Shown here piece by piece: positions 1 through 7,900 of a DNA stretch of 64,000 nt (position 1 is its first letter; every line of letters starts with the position of its first letter). The position numbers and the translations under genes are program-made. Below the pieces are notes generated by a model that worked only from the letters and a program-made list of their open reading frames with translations, was not told where the DNA came from and did no database searches. Source of the DNA: Halorubellus sp034808145 (GTDB lineage: Archaea > Halobacteriota > Halobacteria > Halobacteriales > Natrialbaceae); NCBI RefSeq assembly GCF_034808145.1, contig NZ_JAXHGM010000001.1:682001-746000 (forward strand), given 5' to 3'.

Positions 1-1
1 C

Positions 2-250
2 GGCGACGAGGTCGAGGTGTCGTTCACGGTCGCGAACGTCGGCGAGGGCGACGGCGAGTTCCTCGCGGAGCTCGGGACGCGCGCGGTCTCCGACCAGGGC
101 GAGATTCGCGTGCCGGTCGCCGCAAACGAGACGCGGACGGTGACGGAGACGGTGGGACTGGTCCCGAGCGTGGACGACCAGCGGGTCGTCCTCGACTGGG
201 GGTCGGGGCAACTGGTGCGAACGGTCCAGGTGCCAACGACCACGGAGTGA
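2..250 (+). CDS. C-terminal end of a CARDB/Ig-like domain protein (partial)
   Basis: The frame is open from the first bases of the window and stops at 248-250, so only about 82 C-terminal residues are visible. The residues VSFTVANVGEGDGEF, followed by alternating hydrophobic strands and short polar loops, resemble a CARDB or similar beta-sandwich domain of secreted or surface haloarchaeal proteins. The visible part has no membrane anchor or sorting motif. Its upstream part, signal peptide and operon lie outside the window, so function cannot be given. Confidence 0.7.
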   Translation, partial: GDEVEVSFTVANVGEGDGEFLAELGTRAVSDQGEIRVPVAANETRTVTETVGLVPSVDDQRVVLDWGSGQLVRTVQVPTTTE

Positions 251-311
251 CCTCGGACAGGGTGCCGACGACGACCGAGCGACTTAGTGGGTCGCGGCCG
301 TCGCCCCGAGC

Positions 312-779
312 GTGACCGACGACGCGACCGACTCGACTGGCCGCGGCCGGGTGCTCGACACGTACGTCGCGGCGCTCCAGCACGACCTCGCGGACGTCGG
401 CGACGCGACGCGCGTCGGCGTCGTCCGGCGGCCGACGCGGTGGTTCTCGGGGAGCGTCGACGAGAACGAGCCGGCGCTCGCACCGCCCGAGACGCTGCTC
501 GACGAGACGAAGCAGCGCCAGGAGGACTTCGAGATGCGAGGCGTCTGCGAGCGGGAGGCGCACAACGAGGCGTGGCTGGAGACCGACTTCGCGGCGCGCT
601 ATCGCGCGCACCTCGAGTCGGACGCGGACGCCGCCGTCGCGCTGGAATCGCTCGCCGAACGCGTCCGCGACGGCGAGCCCGTCGCGCTCGTCTGCTTCGA
701 GAACACCGACACGAAGCGCTGTCACCGCACCATCCTGCGGGACGTCATCGAATCGCGCCTCGCTGCCGACGACGACTGA
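312..779 (+). CDS. DUF488 family protein
   Basis: This 155-residue acidic soluble protein starts at a GTG. A TATA-like gacttagtgg at 281-290 lies about 27 nt upstream, which fits a leaderless transcript. The C-terminal block VALVCFENTDTKRCHRTILR (residues about 121-140) matches the conserved DUF488 signature, in which a Cys and a Cys-His pair follow a hydrophobic strand. The family is widespread in bacteria and archaea but its reaction is not established. The N-terminal half (VRRPTRWFSGSVDENEP) is less typical. The gene sits alone between the CARDB-like gene and a Nudix gene, and is followed by short tandem repeats. Confidence 0.75.
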   Translation: MTDDATDSTGRGRVLDTYVAALQHDLADVGDATRVGVVRRPTRWFSGSVDENEPALAPPETLLDETKQRQEDFEMRGVCEREAHNEAWLETDFAARYRAHLESDADAAVALESLAERVRDGEPVALVCFENTDTKRCHRTILRDVIESRLAADDD

Positions 780-783
780 CCAG

Positions 784-853
784 GGCTCCGCGTCCGAACG
801 TCTGGCCTGGCGTCCGCGAACGGCTGACTTGGCGTCCGCGTCCGAACGCTTGA
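784..853 (+). repeat. Three degenerate ~24-bp tandem units after the DUF488 gene
   Basis: Units at 784-807, 808-829 and 830-853 share the core GGCGTCCGCG(TCC)GAACG and lie between the DUF488 stop codon and the Nudix start codon. The middle unit lacks a TCC triplet. No open frame is conserved across them. It is one of several loci in this window where small tandem repeats follow a gene end. Confidence 0.6.
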
Positions 854-879
854 TTGTCCCCGCGCGCTCACGGTCGGGC

Positions 880-1497
880 ATGGACGAGGGGTCGACCGCG
901 AGCGAGGCGACCGCGGGTGGCGACGGAGCGGAAGACGGCGTCTGGACCGAGCACGCCGACGTGGACGTCGCCGAGCGCGTGCCGAGCGCGGCGTTCGCGA
1001 GCGAGCGCGACGACGCGACCATCTGCTATCCGCTCCGCGGCGAGTTGCCGCTCGCGAGCGACGACGAACTCCTCATGATCCGCAAGCGCCGCGGGCTCGG
1101 CGCGGACCTCTACAACGGCCCCGGCGGGAAGGTCGAACCCGGCGAGACCGTGCGAGAGGCGGCTGCGAGGGAGACCCGCGAGGAGACGGGCGTCGACGTC
1201 GCCGGGTTGCTCAAGCGCGGCGAGTTCGACTTCTACTTCGGCCGCGAGCACGTGTTCTGCTGTCACGTCTACGTCGCCCGCGAGGCGTCGGGCGAACCGA
1301 CCGAGACGCCGGAGGCGTTCCCCGAGTGGCGCGCCCGCCGGGACGTGCCCTACGACGAGATGTGGGAGGACGACGAACTCTGGCTGCCGCACGTCCTCGA
1401 CGGCGACACCATCCGCGGCGTCTTCTACTTCGACGCGGACGGCGATGAACTGCTCGCGCACGACGTCGCGGTCGCGGTCGCGCTCGACGACGACTGA
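880..1497 (+). CDS. Nudix hydrolase, MTH1-like (8-oxo-dGTP diphosphatase)
   Basis: This 205-residue enzyme is predicted to hydrolyse oxidised or other nucleoside triphosphates to monophosphates. The complete Nudix box Gx5Ex7REUxEExGU spans residues about 83-105 (GKVEPGE ... RETREETGV). The flanks KRRGLGADLYNGPGGK and the C-terminal DEMWEDDELWLP follow the human MTH1 pattern (WNGFGGK and DMWPDDSYWFP), which favours oxidised-purine sanitation over other Nudix substrates. The ATG at 880 was chosen over an upstream in-frame start because the extra residues would be translated repeat sequence. The N-terminal 25 residues are acidic and low in complexity. Substrate is inferred from family resemblance only. 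Confidence 0.85.
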   Translation: MDEGSTASEATAGGDGAEDGVWTEHADVDVAERVPSAAFASERDDATICYPLRGELPLASDDELLMIRKRRGLGADLYNGPGGKVEPGETVREAAARETREETGVDVAGLLKRGEFDFYFGREHVFCCHVYVAREASGEPTETPEAFPEWRARRDVPYDEMWEDDELWLPHVLDGDTIRGVFYFDADGDELLAHDVAVAVALDDD

Positions 1498-1536
1498 ACC
1501 GAGACCAGTGGGGAAGGCGGCCACGGGCTTCAGTGG

Positions 1537-1544
1537 CCTTAAGG
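1537..1544 (+). promoter_or_regulatory. TATA box of proS
   Basis: CCTTAAGG lies 25-32 nt upstream of the proS ATG at 1569, the spacing expected for a leaderless archaeal transcript. Confidence 0.6.
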
Positions 1545-1568
1545 TCGCGGTCGGCGTCGGTTCGCTCA

Positions 1569-3068
1569 ATGAGTGGCGAGCAGGAACTCGGCGTGACGGA
1601 GAGCAAGAACCACAACACGGGCGAGTGGTACGCGGAGGTCGTCCAGAAGGCGAAACTCGCGGACTACGCGCCGATGGGGGGCTTCATCGTCACCCGACCG
1701 CGCGGCTACGAGCTCTGGGAGCGCCTCCAGAACCACCTCGACGGGTGGTTCAAGGAGACGGGCGCGCGGAACGCGTACTTCCCGGTGCTCATCCCGGAGT
1801 CGTTCCTCGAACGGGAGGCGGACATCGTCGAGGGGTTCGACCCGGAGGTCGCGTGGGTGACGCACGGCGGGTACGACGAGCTCGAGGAGCGCCTCGCGGT
1901 GCGCCCCACCAGCGAATCGATCATCACGCCGTTCATGAGCGAGTGGACGCGCAGTCACCGCGACCTGCCGATGCGCCTGAACCAGTGGTGTAGCGTCATC
2001 CGGTGGGAGGCGACGGAGACGAAGCCGTTCTTCCGGACGAAGGAGTTCCTCTGGCAGGAGGGGCATACGGCGCACGCGACCGAGGACGGCGCGCTCGACG
2101 AGGTCATGATGCGGCTCGGGCAGTACGAGCGCCTCTACGAGGACGTGCTCGCGATCCCGGTGCTGCGCGGGAAGAAACCCGAGCACGACAAGTTCCCGGG
2201 CGCGGACGTGACGACGACCGTCGAGGCGCTGATGCCCGACGGGAAGAGCGTGCAGGGCGGGACGAGTCACGCGCTCGGGCAGTCGTTCGCGGAGGCGTAC
2301 GACGTGACGTACACGGACGAGAACGAGGACGAGAAGACGGCGTGGACGACGTCGTGGGGGCTGTCGTGGCGCGCGCTCGGTGCGCTCATCATGACCCACA
2401 GCGACGACCAGGGGCTCGTGCTGCCGCCGGCGGTCGCGCCCGAGCAGGTCGTCATCGTCCCCATCTGGCAGGAGGACACCAAGGACGAGGTGCTCCAGTA
2501 CGCGACGGAGGTCGCGGCGGAACTGGAGGACGCCGGGGACGTTCGCGTGCATCTCGACGACCGCGACGAACGCAATCCGGGGTTCAAGTTCAACGAGTGG
2601 GAGCTCAAGGGCGTCCCGCTCCGCATCGAGATCGGCCCGAACGAGGTCGACGACGAGGTCGTCACCGCGGTCCGGCGGTCGGACAACCAGAACACGAAGC
2701 GCGAGCTCGACCGGACCGAGCTCGTCGACGAGGTCGACGAGCAACTCGACACGGTGTTCGACGAGCTGTACGCGAACGCCGCCGAGAACCTCGCGGAGAA
2801 CGTCCGCACGGCCGACGAGCCCGAGGAGATCATGGGGACCATCGGCCAGCACGGCGGGTTCGTGAAGACGGCGTGGTGCGGCGACGAGGCGTGCGAGGAG
2901 GTCATCAAGGAGAAGGTCGCCGCGGAAATCGCGATGCTGCCATTGGAGGACGGCGTGGCGCCGGAGGCGGCCGTCGAGGGCGGCGAAGAGGTCGAGGTCG
3001 AGGGCGACGAGTGCACGATGTGTGGCGAGGACGCGACCGAGGTCGCGTACTTCGCGAAGACGTACTGA
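1569..3068 (+). CDS. proS: Prolyl-tRNA synthetase
   Basis: This 499-residue class II aminoacyl-tRNA synthetase charges tRNA-Pro. The catalytic core has RPTSESIITPFMSEW, the proline/ATP-binding RTKEFLWQEGHTAH and the motif 3 region GLSWRALGALIMTHSDDQG. An anticodon-binding domain and a C-terminal zinc-type region follow (WCGDEACEEVI and DECTMCGEDA), ending in the conserved FAKTY. It is the short archaeal/eukaryotic form without the bacterial editing insertion, and length is normal for that form. The ATG at 1569 was chosen because it lies about 27 nt after a TATA box; an upstream in-frame GTG would add a nonconserved leader. Confidence 0.97.
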   Translation: MSGEQELGVTESKNHNTGEWYAEVVQKAKLADYAPMGGFIVTRPRGYELWERLQNHLDGWFKETGARNAYFPVLIPESFLEREADIVEGFDPEVAWVTHGGYDELEERLAVRPTSESIITPFMSEWTRSHRDLPMRLNQWCSVIRWEATETKPFFRTKEFLWQEGHTAHATEDGALDEVMMRLGQYERLYEDVLAIPVLRGKKPEHDKFPGADVTTTVEALMPDGKSVQGGTSHALGQSFAEAYDVTYTDENEDEKTAWTTSWGLSWRALGALIMTHSDDQGLVLPPAVAPEQVVIVPIWQEDTKDEVLQYATEVAAELEDAGDVRVHLDDRDERNPGFKFNEWELKGVPLRIEIGPNEVDDEVVTAVRRSDNQNTKRELDRTELVDEVDEQLDTVFDELYANAAENLAENVRTADEPEEIMGTIGQHGGFVKTAWCGDEACEEVIKEKVAAEIAMLPLEDGVAPEAAVEGGEEVEVEGDECTMCGEDATEVAYFAKTY

Positions 3069-3165
3069 CGGGGTCGCGCGCCGGGGCGGTACTCGCGGGT
3101 CGATATCGCCGATACGCTCTTATCCGAGCGGTCGAAATGTTCTGACGATTACTGGTTCGTCCTTC

Positions 3166-4695
3166 ATGTTCGACGATACGACGTCCTCCGTTCTGGAGTC
3201 GTTCCCCGGTGCCGTGTTCGTCGTGACGCGCGACGGTCGCGTCTCGACGGGGAACGACCGGTGTTCGGTCCTGTTCGGCCGAGACTTCGACGACCTCGTC
3301 GGCGACCACCTTCGCGCTCTCGTCGAGGAGGGGTTGCTCGCGAGTCGGACGTTCGAGGCGTACCAGGACGCGGCGGCGTCGCTGTCGGCGGAGTCCGCGA
3401 CGGAGGTGACCTTCGAGGCGCGCGCTCGCCGTGCCGGCGAGGGGTCGTGGTACCTCTACGAGGCGACGGTGACGCCGTTCCGGCGGGACGGGGAGACGCG
3501 CGGGTTCGTGTGGTCGTTGACGGACCTGGGGACGAGCGAGCGGTACGACGAGACCGTCGAGGCGCTGCACGACGCGACCCGGAACCTGATGACGGCGGAC
3601 ACGCCGGCGGACGCGTACGAACGCTGCGGGGAGGCGGCGGACGACGTCCTCGGGTTCCCGGGAACGGCGGTCCGCGAGTACGACCCCGAGGCGGACGTCC
3701 TGCGGCACGTGACGTTCGGTGGACGGGTCGAGGACATCGACGAACGGCCGCCGTATCCGGTGGACGATTCGCCGCACGGGCGGGCGTTCCGGAACGGGAA
3801 GACGGTCGTGGACGAGATCGGGCCGGACGACCCCTACGAACGGGACGCGTTCGCGTTCACGATGTACGTCCCGATCGGCGAGTTCGGCGTGTTGTCGCTC
3901 GGGAAGTTCGGCGACCAGTTCGACGATTCGGACCGGCGGTTCGCGGAGATCCTCGCGGAGAACACGGCGGCCGCGATCCAGCAGGCGCGCCAGCGCGAGC
4001 AACTGCACGAGCAGCGGGAGGCGTTGGAGCGCCAGAACGAGCGCCTCGACGAGTTCGCGAGCGTGGTCGCGCACGACCTCCGGAACCCGCTGAGTCTCGG
4101 CCGGGGGTCGTTCGAGCTGTACAGGGAGACGGGCGACCCGGGGACGGCCCGGGACGTGGAGTACGCGTTCGAGCGCATGGAGTCGATAATCGAGGAGGTG
4201 CTGACGCTGGCTCGCGAGGGCGAGGACGTGGACGAGACGACGGAGGTGGACGTCGCGTCGGTCGCGCGCGAGGCGTGGGGGAGCGTGAGTGCGTCCGCGT
4301 CCTCGCTGGAGGTTCGTGAGCCGGGTGTGGTGGCGGCGGACCGCGACCGTCTCCTGCAGGTGTTCGAGAACCTGTTCCGGAACGCGCAGGAGCACGCGAT
4401 GACGGCGGGCGGGGAGCGCGACGTGGCGTCGGGCGAGCCGGACGGTGGGCGTGCGGGCGTGACGGTGGTCGTGGATGCGCTCGCGGACGGCTCCGGGTTC
4501 TTCGTGGCGGACGACGGGGTGGGTATCCCGCCTGGGAAACGCGAGCGCGTGTTCGAGGCGGGGTACTCGACGAGCGACGGGGGGACGGGTCTCGGGCTCG
4601 GTATCGTGTCTCGTATCACGCGAGCGCACGGGTGGGAGCCGGCGGTCGCGGAGAGCGAGCAGGGTGGGGCGCGCTTCGAGTTCCACGTCGCCTGA
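3166..4695 (+). CDS. PAS/GAF sensor histidine kinase (soluble)
   Basis: This 509-residue protein has no membrane segment and probably senses a cytoplasmic signal. A PAS domain covers about residues 1-120 and a GAF domain about 140-285. A coiled linker (QREQLHEQREALERQNERL) leads to a HisKA H-box with the phospho-acceptor His303 in VVAHDLRNPLS. The ATPase has an N-box NLFRNAQEH near residue 400, then DDGVGIPPG and GTGLGLGIVSR. No response regulator lies beside it, which is usual for haloarchaeal orphan kinases. The start at 3166 removes about 48 nonconserved in-frame residues. The signal and output partner are unknown. Confidence 0.9.
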   Translation: MFDDTTSSVLESFPGAVFVVTRDGRVSTGNDRCSVLFGRDFDDLVGDHLRALVEEGLLASRTFEAYQDAAASLSAESATEVTFEARARRAGEGSWYLYEATVTPFRRDGETRGFVWSLTDLGTSERYDETVEALHDATRNLMTADTPADAYERCGEAADDVLGFPGTAVREYDPEADVLRHVTFGGRVEDIDERPPYPVDDSPHGRAFRNGKTVVDEIGPDDPYERDAFAFTMYVPIGEFGVLSLGKFGDQFDDSDRRFAEILAENTAAAIQQARQREQLHEQREALERQNERLDEFASVVAHDLRNPLSLGRGSFELYRETGDPGTARDVEYAFERMESIIEEVLTLAREGEDVDETTEVDVASVAREAWGSVSASASSLEVREPGVVAADRDRLLQVFENLFRNAQEHAMTAGGERDVASGEPDGGRAGVTVVVDALADGSGFFVADDGVGIPPGKRERVFEAGYSTSDGGTGLGLGIVSRITRAHGWEPAVAESEQGGARFEFHVA

Positions 4696-4875
4696 ATCGG
4701 GCGTCGGGGTGCGTCGCCCGTTCGGACGGTCAGTTCTCGACCGCGAGTTCTACTCTCTCTACAGGCGCTGCAAGGAAGTGTTTCTCGACCGTCCGTCCAG
4801 GGTTATCGGAGACTGGTTGTGGAACGTGTGTCCTCGTCTGAGAACGCTCCGTGGATGGGAACCGTCGACGAACAC

Positions 4876-4884
4876 CTTATATCT
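4876..4884 (+). promoter_or_regulatory. TATA box of gltB
   Basis: CTTATATCT lies about 75 nt before the gltB ATG. Initiation would fall near 4905, giving a leader of about 50 nt, unlike the leaderless genes around it. The stretch 4696-4875 between the kinase and this promoter holds no gene that I can support. Confidence 0.65.
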
Positions 4885-4885
4885 C

Positions 4886-4922
4886 CTAGTGGGGGATTAA
4901 GAGCCCCTTAGTGATTCAGGGG
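4886..4922 (+). promoter_or_regulatory. Dyad at the likely gltB transcription start
   Basis: CTAGTGGGGG (4886-4895) and CCCCTTAG (4904-4911) form an imperfect inverted repeat immediately after the TATA box. A further GGGG at 4919-4922 can pair with the same CCCC. The position overlaps the predicted transcription start, which suits a repressor site. An RNA switch is less likely because little of the dyad would be transcribed. Confidence 0.4.
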
Positions 4923-4944
4923 TAGCCTCATGTAGGTGCTCGTG

Positions 4945-4949
4945 GGAGG
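4945..4949 (+). promoter_or_regulatory. Shine-Dalgarno site of gltB
   Basis: GGAGG ends seven bases before the ATG at 4957 and supports that start over an in-frame GTG/ATG-like codon at 4936. Most genes in this window lack such a site. Confidence 0.6.
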
Positions 4950-4956
4950 GCATGCC

Positions 4957-7900
4957 ATGACTCAGCCACACGACCGCTTCCGGGGGACGGGAGCGGCGGA
5001 CGAGACGGACTCGGAGACCGCGTCCGGTCTCGCGGACCCGACCGACGCGCGTGCGAACTGCGGCGTCGGCGTCGTCATGGACTTCGACGCGCCCGCGAGC
5101 CACGACGTCGTCAGCGACGGCCTGGACCTGCTCGTGAACCTCGAACACCGCGGCACCACCGGCGCCGAACCCGACACCGGCGACGGCGCCGGCATCCTCC
5201 TGCGACGCCCCGACGCGTTCTTCGACGCCGTCCTCGACGCGGACCTCCCCGACGTGTACGCCGTCGGCTCGCTGTACCTCCCGCAGGACGACGCGGCGCG
5301 CGAGGCGCTCCAGGGTCTCGTCGCCGAGGAGCTCGCCGCCCGTGGCGTGGACGTCCTCGAGTGGCGGGACGTGCCGACGGACGCGAGCGACCTCGGCGCG
5401 ACCGCTCGCGAGGCCGAACCCGACGTCCGGCAGGTCGCGGTCGCACCCGCCGACGGCCAGGACGCGGACGCGTTCGACACCGACCTCTTCGTCGCCCGGA
5501 AGCGAATCGAGCACCGCGTCGACGGGGTCGCCGAGGCCGACGACGCCCCCGCGTTCTCGCATCCGGACGTCTCCGACGCCGACGCCGAACGGTTCTACGT
5601 GTGCTCGCTCGACCGCCAGACCCTCGTCTACAAGGGCCTGCTGAAGGGCGAGCAGGTCCGGTCGTACTACCCGGACCTCACCGACGACCGCGTCCGGTCG
5701 ACGTTCGTCATGGTGCACGAGCGCTTCTCGACGAACACCCTCGGCGCCTGGCACCTCGCGCACCCCTACCGGAACATCATCCACAACGGCGAGTTCAACA
5801 CGCTCCGCGGGAACGTCAACTGGATGCGCGCCCGGGAGACCGAGATGGCCGCCGACGCGTTCGACGTCGCGGACGTCCGCCCGGTCATCGACGACCCCGA
5901 GCAGTCCGACACCGCGAGCATCGACAACACGCTCGAACTCCTGCTCGAATCCGGCCGGGACCTCCCGCACGCGCTCCGGACGCTCGTCCCCGAGGCGTGG
6001 CGCGGCGACGACGCGATGACGCCCGAGCGCCGCGACTTCTACGACTACCACGCGAGCCTCGTCGAGCCGTGGGACGGGCCGGCGCTCGTCGCGGCGACCG
6101 ACGGCGAGCGCGTCGGCGCGGTCCTGGACCGGAACGGCCTCCGGCCGTGCCGGTACGACGTCACGACCGACGGCCGGCTCGTGATGGCGAGCGAGGCCGG
6201 GGCGCTCGACGTCGACGAGAGCGAGGTGGCCGAACGCGGCCGCCTCGAACCCGGTCAGTGCTTCGTCGCCGACCCCGACGAAGGCGTGCTCACCGACGAC
6301 GAGGTGTTCGACGACCTCACGGACCGGAAGTACGGCGAGTGGGTCGCGGACGAACAGGTCGCCCTCGACGACGTCGTCGCCGCGGGTCGCGACGACGCGG
6401 CCGAGACGGACGACGGCGCGTCCGTCGACGACGCCGACGGGACCGCGGTGGCCGTCGAAGACGCCCGTGAAGTCGACGAGGACGGGCACGGCGTCGTGGA
6501 CGCGGTCGACGACCTGCGCGCGCAGCAGGCCGCGTTCGGGTACACGCACGACGAGATCGACAACCTCGTGGAGCCGATGAGCCGGAAGGGCAAGGACCCA
6601 GTCGGGTCGATGGGCGACGACACGCCGCTGTCGGTGCTCTCGGACCACGACCGCCCGCTGTCCTCGTACTTCAAGCAGCTGTTCGCGCAGGTGACGAACC
6701 CGCCGCTCGACTACATCCGCGAGGAGCGTGTCACGAGCCTGGAGACGCGACTTGGATTCCAGCGGAACCTCCTCGACGAGACGCCCGCGCACGCCCGCCA
6801 GCTCGTCGCGGACTCGCCCGTGCTCTCGCTCTCGGAGGTCGACGCCATCCGCGGGCTCGACGGCGACGCGGCCGCGAACGGACTCGAATCGGTCGTGGTC
6901 GACGCGACCTACGACCCCGAGTCGGCGACCCTCGAGGACGCTGTCGAGGCGCTCCGCGAGGACGCGCGAGCGGCCATCAAGGACGGCGCGGACGTCGTCG
7001 TGCTCTCGGACCGCGCGAGCGGCCCCGAGCGCGCCGCGGTCCCGAGCCTCCTCGCGACGAGCGGGGTCCACCACCACCTCGTTCGAACCGGCGCGCGGAA
7101 CCGCGCGGGCCTGGTCGTCGACTCCGCGGACCCGCGCACCGTCCACCAGCACGCGACGCTCGTCGGGTACGGCGCGGACGCGGTCTGCCCGTACCTCGCG
7201 TACGAGACGCTCGCGGACCTGACCGCCGGCAGCGACGGCGCGAACACCGCCAGGGCGTGCGCGGCGTACCGCGACGCCGTCGAGGGCGGGCTCCTGAAAA
7301 TCATGGCGAAGATGGGCATCTCCACCGTGGAGTCCTACCAGGGCGCGCAGGTGTTCGAGGCCGTCGGGCTCGCCGCCGAGTTCGTCGACGAGTACTTCGA
7401 GGGGACCGAGAACCGCACGGGCGGCATCGGCGTCGACGAGGTCGGCGCGGACGTCGCGGCCCGCCACCGGTTCGCGTTCGGCGACGACCCCGAACTGGAA
7501 CGGCAGGGCGAGTTCGAGCACCGGAACGGCGGTCGCCGACACTCCTGGAACCCCGAGACCGTCGGCTCGCTCCAGCGGGCGGTCCGCACCGGCGACTACG
7601 AGGAGTACCGGAACTTCGCGAGCGCGACGAACGACACGCCCGACGACGAGGCCCCGGAGAGCCTCCGCGGGCTCCTCGACTTCGACACCGACTCGCGGGA
7701 GTCCATCCCCGTGGCGGACGTCCAGCCGGTGCACGAGATCGTCGAGCGGTTCTCGACGGCCGCGATGAGCCTCGGGAGCCTCAGTCCGGAAGCCCACGAG
7801 AACAACGCGGTCGCGATGAACCGCCTCGGCGGGAAGGCGAACACGGGCGAGGGCGGCGAGCCGCCCGAGCGCTTCGACACCGAGAAGGAGTGCAACGTCA

